Of a stretch of 64,000 bases of DNA, positions 48,276 through 59,322 are shown one piece after another. The stretch is from Chromobotia macracanthus. Lineage: Eukaryota; Chordata; Actinopteri; Cypriniformes; Botiidae. The stretch lies in NCBI GenBank assembly GCA_036877525.1, contig JAZGTH010000015.1, positions 6,471,001 through 6,535,000 of the forward strand, given 5' to 3'. The notes below the pieces were generated by a model, which worked only from the letters and a program-made list of their open reading frames with translations, made no database searches and was not told the origin of the DNA. Both the position numbers and the translations under genes were made by a program. Numbering within the stretch: the first letter of the stretch is position 1; each line of letters starts with the position of its first letter.

Positions 48276-51200
48276 CTGAATCTGGGCTTTTGCAAACAAA
48301 TGAACTCTGTTCCACTTGCAAAGCTGTTAAATAGCAGATGTTTTCAGTGTTTTTTTCCCAAGGTTTATACAACGTAAATGCAAATGTTTGCTGTTCATCA
48401 TCCATCATTTCTACAAACCTGCAAGACCTCAAATTAACAATGTACTTGAGCACATGTGCATTGACCCAAATACATTAATGCATTCAGTTTAGCCTGCAGT
48501 AACCTCATGTCGCTTCTGTGTCCTTCAGAAGTTACTGTTATAGTCACAAAAGTAAAGTTAAAAGCATATGGTGTTAAAACACTCACACATGTACCGTATA
48601 TGTGACCTGTGGGGTTGTAGTGCTAACATCAACATCTTTCTTTGTTCTGGAATTCTATCAATAAAACATTGTCCTTTCCTAAACTCTACCGCTAACTCAA
48701 ACCATGCCCATAACCTAACCCTCAAATCAGGGGGAAAGAGATGGCACAAAGCCTAACCATAACATGAACCCTAAACCAAATCCTAAAATCTGATTGGTTG
48801 ATAGAATGTTGTTCCAGGACCAACCAGGATGCTAATCCAGTAACATGTCCTACTTGGAAAGATCAAGGTGACCATACCTAGATGTGTATATATCCTGTGT
48901 ATATAAACATATATAGATGTGTACACACACACATATATATCATGTATATTCTGAGTTTTCTTTTCCCAAGCATAATGTTCTTTTGCATCACATTTTCTGC
49001 AGTGCATACAGTACACAATGTACATGCAGTGACAAAAGTGACCAGCACAAAGCTGAATTATCATAATCTGTCCTTCAGACTGTTGTGATCTAAACCCTGA
49101 TGCGACCTCTCTCTCAGCTGTTTCATGAGAAACAGAGGAGTAAACAGTAAAATTATTAATCTGAGCAAAATATACACCACATATGAAAAGTATATATACA
49201 TATAAACAAATACATACAGATTCAATTCAGTTTCGTTCAGTTCACATTTATTTGCATAGCACTTTTCACAATACATTTTGTGTCAAAGCTGCTTTACAGA
49301 AAATGAAAGTTGTACGTTGTCAGACAAGTGTTATTTGAAGTGATTTTGGACATACCCGCCAAAGTGTTATGAGCAACAGCTACACAAAGAAACAGTTCTG
49401 TCTGAGCACATTCATTTCATAGTCTGTAAAATTCTGTAATTCTGTGGAAGGGCTTTAAATGTGGTAAAATGTGTTCAATGAAACTGAGAGTACTAGAATT
49501 GTGCTGGTAACTTAAAGCATTATCGAATAGAGTGCAACTTCCATTTTTGAATCTACACTGAATTTTGAATGCACATCAAATTATGTAATAAGCACAATGG
49601 CCAGGGGATATGCAAAATGTATTAAATAATGTGAGTTTTACTTGCCTGGAAATCTGCAGGGCTTTCTGTAGACTTATAACCTGTAGACTTTATAAAAAGG
49701 CATTTTCCTCTTTTCCCTTAATAGATGCACATACATATTCAAAAGGAAAAGCTAATTTTTAAACTCAAATTAAACAAAACTATTCTCTCTTTACCATAGG
49801 GACCCACACACAACTACACAAAAACTGTGTAAAAGAAAAAGCCACATTTACAAAAAACAGCCTCACAAAACACACACGTACTATATTACAGCCCGGATTG
49901 CACACTGATGTTTACAATACAAACTTCTCAGGTAATTGTATTTGTTACAAGCCTGAAGCCTCCATGTCAGGCTACTGTAGGTCTCTTTATCTTCCTCTCA
50001 CAGTCCTATAGACCACACGACAAAATCAGTCACATGTCGAAAGAGTTTAGGACTATAAATGCTGGTATTATATGCTACACAGACAGAGATATATTTCAAC
50101 TCTGTCCTTGTAGCCTTCAAGAGGATGAGGAGAAACGTCTGTGCTTAAGTGGTTGAAAATTCGCTACAGACTTCAAATAAAAAAAGGAATTAAGCTATCA
50201 TACCCAAGCATCTGGTATTTTTGCTATTTTTTCACTTTTAACTAATTTCTTCTTTATTAAAATTCTCTCAGCCATTTTTTCAAGCACTTTGTTTATTGTT
50301 CTGTTCCCTTGGCAAGCCCAGAGAGAACTAATACCTCATTGTCCTGCAGATCTGTCATCTTTCCCTTTCCTAAACAACACCTGTTTTGGAAAGCTTTAAA
50401 TACTCGTGCTCATTCACATGACTGCGTTCTGTGATGAGGTTGGAAGCAGAACTGAGGGCCAAGAGCCATAACCGCCTCTTCCTCACTATGTGGCAATTGT
50501 TACTGTGTAGAATTGATCCGAGGAATTCTAATTGGGGATTGGAGAGCAGATCCGTGTAGTTGTCACCCTGACGGGACGAGAATAGTGCAGGCGAGAGAAT
50601 CCCAATGACAGGTGAAGTCAGCAGGGTACATTCCCTGTCTGCGCACAGGGGTCAAAGGTCAGGTTGGCTATGCAGGTCAGAGACCTCTGGCGATGTCACT
50701 GAAATGGGGCAGAATAGTTAAACACTGTTAAAGAAATAAAGGACAAAAATAAAATGTGTGTGTGTTGAGTTAATGTGTTGAGGCTAGTCTTGTGGTTGCC
50801 GCGTTGTGTCAGAATATTCTGCAAGGCTGAACATAAGTATATTCCAAAAGCTTGGAGCTCTTATGTGTCTTCTGAACACGTCTCTGCTCTGACCTTTTAA
50901 CACTAGAATACACGCACAGTTGAAGCTCAATAATTCTTCATTTTTTCACTGTTATGAACGCTCTGCTCGGCTCAGGCTAGAGTGAGTGAAGTCAAGTGTA
51001 AATTGGAGTCAGTCTATAGAGGCCTTAAATGCTTTGAGTTCCTGATGCAATCGGCGACATCACGTCTGTGCAGCAGAGGAAGAGCTTTGATTCTGGCACA
51101 GTTCCATGTTATTCACTGTAACCTAATGAAGCTGGTCCCATCCTAATGAGTTTTGACTGTTGATGTGAAAGTATGAAAGCAAGGCCCAATAAGAATGGAG

Positions 51201-51456
51201 TATGTGTGCGTGCCTGTTAAGTGTTCAGCTTAATGAGGGTACAGTAACTGATGACACTGCAACAGATTGTCAAGGACACGGTCTGCATTTGGCAGAGTGT
51301 TTGTTTGTCAGATAAGAGCATTGCCAAAGCTGGTACGTAGACGGGTGTGTTTGTTGCTTCTGCAAAAGTTTTACAGTGATCTTCTTGGCATTGGGCCAAA
51401 TATTAGTTAACAAGCTACTGTTTCAATAAAAATGATTTTTAATAAAAATTTGTACC

Positions 51457-51574
<118 letters not shown>

Positions 51575-51609
51575 TAATGTTTAATGATATTAAAATCACT
51601 TGTTTTCCT

Positions 51610-51680
51610 GCTTGTTGGTTCTCTTGGCAAATCGTTTTGGATAAAAGCGTCTTCTAAATGTATACATGTAAATGTAAATG
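51610..51680 (+). mobile_element. V-SINE-type tail fragment
   Basis: TTGGATAAAAGCGTCTTCTAA is the conserved SINE tail. No tRNA-like head precedes it; the CTAT microsatellite does. Confidence 0.55.
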
Positions 51681-52817
51681 CTTTCAATTAGTACCAATCA
51701 AGATGAGCTTAGTCGTCAGACAGTGTAAATGTATGTAATGTGAATCAACAGACAAACACACACAGAGGTAAAGGGCACAAGAGCATGAGTTTGTCCAACA
51801 CACCTGCTGGACTGTGTCTTTCACAAGTCAGCAGAGAGGGATTTACACCTTTAAAGTGTGTAAGCCAGACTCTATGCTATGTAGAAAACCAATATGGTGT
51901 CAAAACAGCCAACCCAGGATTGACTCTCTCTCTCCTTTTGCTAGTACAGCATTATGAGTCAGCTTATTTGGGCTGTATAAGGCCTTTGTGTAAAGACAGG
52001 ACACAACTCTGCACTGGAAGACTCAGAGAAAGCAGCCAACCTCATTTAAGTGGCTTCAGGTGGGACTGATTCAGAATAGAAGCTTTGTGTTTACACTGGA
52101 GATGTGCAGAACTAGGACCAGAACAGGTTTGCTATATTTTTGCTACTTTTAAATGTGAAGAAAGTAAACTGGTACAGAGTTTTAATGCAGAACTGGATGA
52201 AGTGAGTTTGCACCCATTTCATTTATTTGTCAGTGCAAAGGATTACTTAGTATTTTAAAGCAGAAATTAATATAAGAATGCTTTATTAATCATATACACC
52301 TCTAATTTGTTTTACTTTATATGTATTGGAAAACAGACCTGCTACAGTGTTTTTGTTATAGAGGTGTGTGGAATAAATTAAAAATGTACTAATATACAAA
52401 TGAATATACACAATCAAATTCCTTAATTTTTAGTAGCTGGATAATGAGAAAACGACATTCTGTGACTTATATATGTATTAATACTGTTATCACAGTACAT
52501 TTTCCTTGTTTGTTTGTGTCTTAAGGGAATGCAAAACTTACTGACTTATTTAGTTTCTTGAAATTTAGCTTTGCTTTCAGACCTCAGGTTGAAGTGAAGC
52601 ATTTAAAACCTTATCCATAACTTAAAATGTGTTGCACTGTTTAAAACTTGTGACCAGTCTAAATAAATGTACACAATTACAAAAGCTTGTTTTATTGAAT
52701 TGCATTGCTTGATTTTGTGTAAAAAAATAGTAATATAAAACACATTTTATTAAAAAAATCCTTTTATTTTTTCTGTTGGCTGCATTTCTAATATTATAGT
52801 GTATAAAAGTAAAAAAA

Positions 52818-52818
<1 letters not shown>

Positions 52819-52856
<38 letters not shown>
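52819..52856. repeat. TA microsatellite
   Basis: About 19 TA copies, followed by more interrupted TA sequence to about 52880. Confidence 0.9.
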
Positions 52857-52861
<5 letters not shown>

Positions 52862-53453
52862 ATATATATATAATATATTTAGAATATATTTTAGAACAGG
52901 CCAGACAAGTCTCACTGTCACTCACTTTGCTGTGATGTCATTTGGCTCAGCTTTGTTATTAAACCGAAGCAGAGTAAACGTCTGTCTCTGCTGGTTGGGT
53001 AATTCCTAATTTATTTCTGGACCTCTCCACCTGCAGTACGTGACAGAGAGGTTAAGCTCAGCTGCAGTGAAAGTGCTTCTCACACCTGTCCTCTTACATC
53101 AGTTCTTCTAGAGCTATATATGCATTGGATGAAATGATTTTTATTATGTGGCTGCCACATTTCTCATCGTCTTCATGAACCCAATTTCAAAGCTGACTCC
53201 ATACGTTTCATTAGCCCTTGCAGCCTTATACTGCAACAGTTCTTGTAACAGTTGATCTAGAACAGTTCTAGAACATTCGCTTTCTAATTCCAGTGTTGTT
53301 CATCATGGATTATAGAGCTGTTCCAGAACTTCAGTTGTGTCTGGACCAGTCTGGATCATTCATTGTGTATAAAAAACAGATGATTACAGAGATTTTCATC
53401 ACAAATAATGATAACACAGACTTAACATTTTCCCTGTTTTCCCCCTTTTTCAG

Positions 53454-53563
53454 GGTTTAGGAAGTTTGATGTTTAATTGTGATATGCATCAACTCTGAGA
53501 CAAACACAGAGCCCAACCTGAAAAATATCTGGTTATGAGAACTGGCACAACAAACGTCCCTTG
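53454..53563 (+). other. Probable last separate leader exon of lingo4
   Basis: Acceptor CCCTTTTTCAG and donor CTTG|GTAAGC bound 110 nt with no long open frame, 298 bp before the acceptor (TTTTCCAG) of the coding exon at 53862. Confidence 0.55.
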
Positions 53564-53873
53564 GTAAGCTTAAAACAGGGCTCACCTAACTAGACAAATT
53601 AAGTTTTACTACTTTAGTTTACTCCTAAAATATGCCATTAAGGTGTATTTTTGGTTGTTGTATAAGAAATTGTTTGTGATGTTCAGAATAATAATAAGAA
53701 GAATAAATAATATCTGTAGTAATTTCAAAAAGTATAATATAAATATGAATATGAAAAAGCAACAGAGCTTGTTTTCTGATTTCTTATAGATTTAATAATA
53801 TAACATCCATCATTTATATTCATATTTCATAACTCATGCTTTATATTTCCATGTTTTCCAGGAAGGAGGTAAG

Positions 53874-55691
53874 ATGTTCGTGGAACTGTGTGGCCGGTGG
53901 GGTGGATGGATGGTCCTGCTGTTGTGGTGCTTAAACCTATCAGCTTCTGACCGCACCTGTCCACAGAAATGCATTTGTTACCCTGACACGCTGGAGATCA
54001 ATTGCTCCTTAAAACACCTGACAGGTGTGCCTGAGGGCCTGCCCAATAATGCTAAACTCCTGGACCTTTCTGGAAATCAAATGAAAACACTAGCCAGGAG
54101 ACAGTTCTTTGGCTTGTCAAAGCTGGAGGACCTGGATCTGAGCGAAAACATAATTTCTATGATTGAGGTGGAAGCATTTCAGGGACTGAAGAACCTGCAG
54201 TACCTGAGGATTAAGAACAACCGTCTCAAGATCCTCCCTGTTGGAGTCTTCTCTGGCCTCACCAACCTTCGCCACCTAGATATCAGTGAAAATGAGATCT
54301 TAGTTTTCTTGGATTACACATTCAGGGACATGGTTAACTTACAGCAGCTTGATGCTGGAGAGAATGACCTGGTGTTCATCTCACAACGGGCATTTGTTGG
54401 GCTGCAGGCGCTGAAGGAGCTAAATGTGGACCGCAGTAATCTCACCTCTATCCCCACAGAAGCTCTGTCACAACTTCAGAACCTTACCAAACTGCGTCTG
54501 TGCAAACTGACCATCAGTGTGCTGCCAAATAATGCCTTTCGTGGACTGAACCAGCTGCGCACTCTGCAGATCCTCCACTGGCCTTCTCTTGAGATGCTAA
54601 ATAGTAACAGCCTGGTGGGCCTGAACCTTACAACTTTACTTGTTAGCAACTGCAATCTTAGCACTGTACCTTACACTGCACTGCGCCATCTGGTCTATTT
54701 GCAATACCTGGACCTTTCCTACAACCCCATCACCTCCATAGAGGGCAACATGCTTGGAGAGCTTGTCCGACTGCAAGAGTTGCACCTGGTAGGTGGGAAC
54801 CTGCTTCGCATCAAACCAGGTGCTTTCAAAGGTCTGATCCACTTACGTCTGCTCAATGTATCCTCAAATCGACTGTCTACACTGGAAGAAAGCGTCTTCC
54901 ACTCCGTAGGCAACTTGCAAACACTGCGGCTCGACAGAAACCCATTAGCTTGTGACTGCAGGCTGCTCTGGATGGTGCGCCGGCGCCGTAGGCTAGACTT
55001 TGCCGGTCGCCAGCCCACCTGTTCCGCCCCTAATCAGGTGTACAGGAAGGCCTTTCAGGACTTTTCGGAGGCTGAACTCCCTGCCATATTTGTGTGCAGA
55101 CAGGCAAAGATTCTGAACAGACAGCCGCAGGACATAAGCGTGATGGAAGGCGTGACCATACGGTTTGACTGCAAAACAGATGGCTATCCATCAGCTTCCG
55201 TTACCTGGCTGTCAGCCCAGCAGACTGCACTCGGCTCTGTTGGGAGAATACGAGTGCTCACTAATGGGAGTTTGGAGGTACGTTACGCCCAGGTGCAAGA
55301 CAGCGGAACTTATCAGTGTACTGCAGCTAATGCAGCCGGTAATGACAGCATCACTGTGAGCCTTCAAGTGGAAGGCCTGCTGCAAAACCACACAGTATCA
55401 TATTTCTCAAACGAGGGATGGATGGAAACTTCATTACCTCCCCCTACCAACTCCTCCGCACAAGGGTCAAGCCCTTACCCCTTTGATGCTAAAACCCTTA
55501 TCATTGCTACCACAATGGGCTTTCTGTCTTTTCTCAGCTCCGTGGCAATCTGTTTTGTGTTTATGTTCTTTTGGAGTCAGAGCAAAGGTCAAATCAAACA
55601 CACTGCCACCATAGACTTTGTGCCACGGTCATCTATGGGTGGGGGAGGAGATGGTGGAGACACAGGAAGGTTTACAATGAAGCTTATTTGA
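53874..55691 (+). CDS. lingo4: LINGO4-type leucine-rich repeat and Ig transmembrane protein
   Basis: One uninterrupted coding exon, 605 aa, the usual LINGO structure. Order of parts: signal peptide (about 1-25, MVLLLWCLNLSAS), LRRNT with CPQKCICYPDTLEINCS, roughly eleven LRRs (about 55-355) with typical LDLSGNQM, LDLSENII and LDLSYNPI units, LRRCT with NPLACDCRLLW, one I-set Ig domain (about 410-500, core DSGTYQCTAANAAG), a stalk with N-glycosylation sites, one transmembrane helix (541-567) and a 38-residue tail ending RFTMKLI. LINGO proteins are neuronal surface receptors; LINGO1 limits myelination and axon growth, LINGO4 is less studied. LINGO4 rather than 1-3 is chosen mainly because the neighbours are those of human 1q21.3. 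The start lies 12 bp after a splice acceptor at 53861. Confidence 0.92.
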   Translation: MFVELCGRWGGWMVLLLWCLNLSASDRTCPQKCICYPDTLEINCSLKHLTGVPEGLPNNAKLLDLSGNQMKTLARRQFFGLSKLEDLDLSENIISMIEVEAFQGLKNLQYLRIKNNRLKILPVGVFSGLTNLRHLDISENEILVFLDYTFRDMVNLQQLDAGENDLVFISQRAFVGLQALKELNVDRSNLTSIPTEALSQLQNLTKLRLCKLTISVLPNNAFRGLNQLRTLQILHWPSLEMLNSNSLVGLNLTTLLVSNCNLSTVPYTALRHLVYLQYLDLSYNPITSIEGNMLGELVRLQELHLVGGNLLRIKPGAFKGLIHLRLLNVSSNRLSTLEESVFHSVGNLQTLRLDRNPLACDCRLLWMVRRRRRLDFAGRQPTCSAPNQVYRKAFQDFSEAELPAIFVCRQAKILNRQPQDISVMEGVTIRFDCKTDGYPSASVTWLSAQQTALGSVGRIRVLTNGSLEVRYAQVQDSGTYQCTAANAAGNDSITVSLQVEGLLQNHTVSYFSNEGWMETSLPPPTNSSAQGSSPYPFDAKTLIIATTMGFLSFLSSVAICFVFMFFWSQSKGQIKHTATIDFVPRSSMGGGGDGGDTGRFTMKLI

Positions 55692-56115
55692 GCAAACAGC
55701 AAAAACAATTAAGGAATCAATGCTGTAGGCCTGAACATCACAAGTAACTCTTAAAGTAGAGCAGCTGTTCATTTATGTTTAGCTAACAAGCAAAGAGCAA
55801 TGCCTTATGATAACATATTTTATGAGCCTGATTAACAGTAATGAAATAAGACACAGTTATGGTACTCTTTACTGTAATCTTGTTTTAACTGAGGAGTTCA
55901 GTAACCTCTACTGTATATCAAAGCAAACATACTGTAAATAGGTGTTATTCAGCAATACCACAGCAAAGAGACACAACAGCAGACCTGAAAAAAATAATGA
56001 AATTACAATCAACAGATTTTTAGTGCTTGTAAGTATGCTTGGTTACGTTTAAACTGCAGGATATATTATATATCTTATTTTCTTTCAAAACTGCAACAAT
56101 TTCTCTTAAAATATA

Positions 56116-56121
56116 AATAAA
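56116..56121 (+). terminator. Poly(A) signal candidate of lingo4 (AATAAA)
   Basis: AATAAA about 430 nt after the stop codon. Confidence 0.45.
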
Positions 56122-57430
56122 CTGTGTAAAGCATTCAGTTATTTGAATATTATTTGAATATTAAACAACTACTGGACATTATTATTGTTCGCCTTAGCTT
56201 TTGTCATTGCTTATTTTTGTTATGTTCATGGCTCTCAGTATAATAAAATCACTTCTTTTATGAGGGATCTGGCACAGTAGCCTTATGAGATGCTGTATTT
56301 CGTTTCTCTGCCAAAGTACACCAGTACAGACCACACAATGATGCAGCTAATTACAATTACAATGCAGATTCAGCATACCATACAAATGACCATACAAATC
56401 TAAACAGATAAATAAATACAACTGAAATATTACAACTGGAAATAAATAAAAACAGTTAAGGAAGTTGAATGTATTATACTGTGTTTTGTATGTGATATTG
56501 TACATTACTGCTAAGGTTGTTATTCTTATAGGTTAAAGTTAAGATTTTTCAGAATCATTCATAAACGTCTTTCTTTTTTTTATAAACAAGTGATATTATA
56601 TGCCAGTGGTTCTTATGTCTCTTATGGCCATGCACAAAACTCACAACCGCACATCACACGTGGACATTTAACCAAGACGCTTTGCAATTTATGTCATGTA
56701 CATAAGTTATATTTTCAATGTTTTTGCTAATTCATTTGTTGTTTATAATATTTTGCATTGGGCCATTAAAGATAACGCAAAACTGCCTGTTAAAAAATCC
56801 CATTTTGTCTCCCTATCTTTAAGGGACTCATTTACACTCGTTTATACATTTAAACCTAATTAATAATTCAAGCTAATTTCTGGAAGCTAGTCCTGGAAAT
56901 TTTAGTAATTTGCAGCTTTCATTAATACATCTTTTTCTAATTTTGTTTTAAACAGAAGTGGAAGAGTAAGACAGCCATAATATTAAAGGACTCTGTGATC
57001 AGACTCCTCTGATACTCTGATGTCTGCAGTATAAACTCCATCTGTTTCAATCTGTTTCAATGCAGCACCTATAACCTTGAGTGACTGCAGTTTCTCTTCA
57101 CCTCACTTCTGATTGTGAAGGGTAAATGACATACTGTACAAGTACAGTAACGATCGGAAATCTTACAGAAATCACTCACTGTATGTTATGCCTGTTAAAA
57201 AATAAATCATACCTCTCATCTGATTAGCTTGGCTTTATGTATGATTTTACATAATTTATCTCATTCGGTATCTTAATAATATGAAATTGATCTGTCGGAG
57301 GCATGTTTTATTACGCTTTGACTGATTATTGTCTAGAATAACAGGAAGGCACAGACGGTAACGTTTTAGGCTGGCTGTGATTTTGCCGGACAGACAGTTC
57401 TAAAGCTCTTTCTGCTTTAACTGGATTCTG

Positions 57431-57431
57431 C

Positions 57432-57469
<38 letters not shown>

Positions 57470-57494
57470 GGAGTGAGGGAGGGAGAGAGAGATA
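57431..57494. repeat. GA-rich microsatellite
   Basis: Interrupted GA copies. Confidence 0.85.
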
Positions 57495-58466
57495 GCGGGC
57501 GATTTTTTCTGCTGTTGCCGAGAATAACCCAGAAAATAATAATCATGTATATGACCAGTGGTTTAAACCCTTTAGGATTACCTCTAGATGCCTCAATCTC
57601 TTATATAGGTCTGTCTGGCTACAGACATGCTCAGCTCATAGTAAGAATATTAAACCATTTGAAATCAAATAAAAATGCTTTTAACTCTATAACAAATACA
57701 TTGTGCACAGTTTAACTACTGGTACCCTTAGGTAGGTTTTAAGCTAAACATTAATTCACGATTATTATTTATTTATTATTAATAATAATTATTATTATCC
57801 CAACAGTTATATTTCCATGGCTCAATTATGCTGTGATTTTGTCCTGTCTATATGTCCAGATTTTTGTCCTGTCTATATTGTCATTGATTCACAAATTTGA
57901 GGAATATTTGTGCCACCACTTTAGAAAGGGTAGACAACGCCACGTGTGCTTTTTGATCACCAGGTGGCGCTAAAGACAAATTTGAGACGAGACTGCACCA
58001 CAATAACCTCACTGGTGTAAAAATATTGGCTTAGCCACGCATCAGTTACCAAGTCATTTCAAGAAACGAATATTGAATGTAGAGGTTTCCATGGTAATCA
58101 ACTAATCGATAATAAGCAATGAAGAAGTAGATTCTTAATTGTATTCAAGAATTTATTCAGACCAATAAAGAAAACAAATGTATACAATATTACTCAAATT
58201 TATCATCTTACAAGGAGACCAGGGAGGACTGCAACACAGGGTCATCTTCACAACAAACCCACAGACCACCACAAACAGCCTGTGTGTGTATATCACACAA
58301 TGACCCTTAAAATATATTTGATGTCTATAGACCTGACAGGATTATGGAGATTTGTGGCAGGCGGTTTTTATCAGATATTAAGTAAAAAGCTGATTCGCCT
58401 AATTGAAATCAAGGGAAAACATAACAGATGCCACCTCCAGTTTGTTATTTTCTATTCACACGTTTT

Positions 58467-58630
58467 CCAATCCAGGTCCTAAAGTATTCCCAGGACAGCA
58501 CATTTTGGAAGGCTTCCAAATCCAACACACCTGATTCAATTCATAAGCTTATTAGTAGAGACTCCATCGTTCATGGGTATGCCAGAAGACATCAGAAATA
58601 GTGTTGGGGATACTCCAGGACCCTGATTGG
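58467..58630. mobile_element. Short inverted-repeat DNA element (MITE)
   Basis: The start CCAATCCAGGTCCTAAAGTA and the reverse complement of the end (CCAATCAGGGTCCTGGAGTA) match at 16 of 20 positions. 164 bp, no coding capacity. Family not assigned. Confidence 0.55.
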
Positions 58631-58662
58631 TAAACACTGGCATATGCCATGTCACTGTAAGC

Positions 58663-58845
58663 CAGGGATGGGCAAACTTGTTCTTGGAGGGCCAGCGTCC
58701 TCCACAGTTTAGTTTCAACACTAATCAAACACACCTGAACAAGCAAATTAGGATTACTAGAAGACTACAGGCCTTGATTTTTATCAGGGTTGGAAGTACA
58801 CTCTGCAGGACACTGGCCCTCCAGGAACAAGTGTGTCTATCCCTG
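58663..58845. mobile_element. hAT-like MITE with ~30-bp terminal inverted repeats
   Basis: It begins CAGGGATGGGCAAACTTG and ends with the imperfect inverse, GTGTGTCTATCCCTG. The inner parts GGAGGGCCAG and CTGGCCCTCC also pair. 183 bp. The CAGGG end is typical of hAT elements. Flanks CTGTAAGC and ATGTAGAC could be a decayed 8-bp target duplication (5 of 8 match). Confidence 0.7.
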
Positions 58846-59322
58846 ATGTAGACAGATGATGTAAATTTGTACAGCAGGTAAGAGATAAAGGCAAAAGGTG
58901 GGTGTCCTGATAAAACAACATGAAATGATCTTGATTGGGTACATTCACACAGTAGACCTGTGATATAGAGATTAAGTCAATGCGACGATTCTATTAGATG
59001 TAAATGGAAAGGCATTGCAATCAAAATGAATGAAAAATGAGTCAAACAAAATGGAGCAAGCATCCGTGATAGAAAGACAATAATATAAAGATGTGATGTG
59101 ATGGACAATCTGCTGTTGTGAGCGCATGTCTGCTCTCCTTTCTCCCTCTTTCGGGGGGGTGTGACGTGCAGCAATTGCCCCACAGAGGCTCACAGAGATC
59201 TGGGAGACAGGCGGCGTCCTCACTTCACTGCAAAACAAAACCTGTCAGTGTTAAAACGAGACTTTTCTGCGCTTGGAAGGACGTTTCTTTCCGTCACCGT
59301 AATCATTGCATCTCCGAGCATC

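Larger units (their letters stand above)
56130..59110. other. Intergenic DNA between lingo4 and the semaphorin gene
   Basis: No gene was seen. It includes a GA run (57431-57494) and two small inverted-repeat elements (58467-58630 and 58663-58845). The upper part may be more of the lingo4 3' UTR. Confidence 0.5.
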
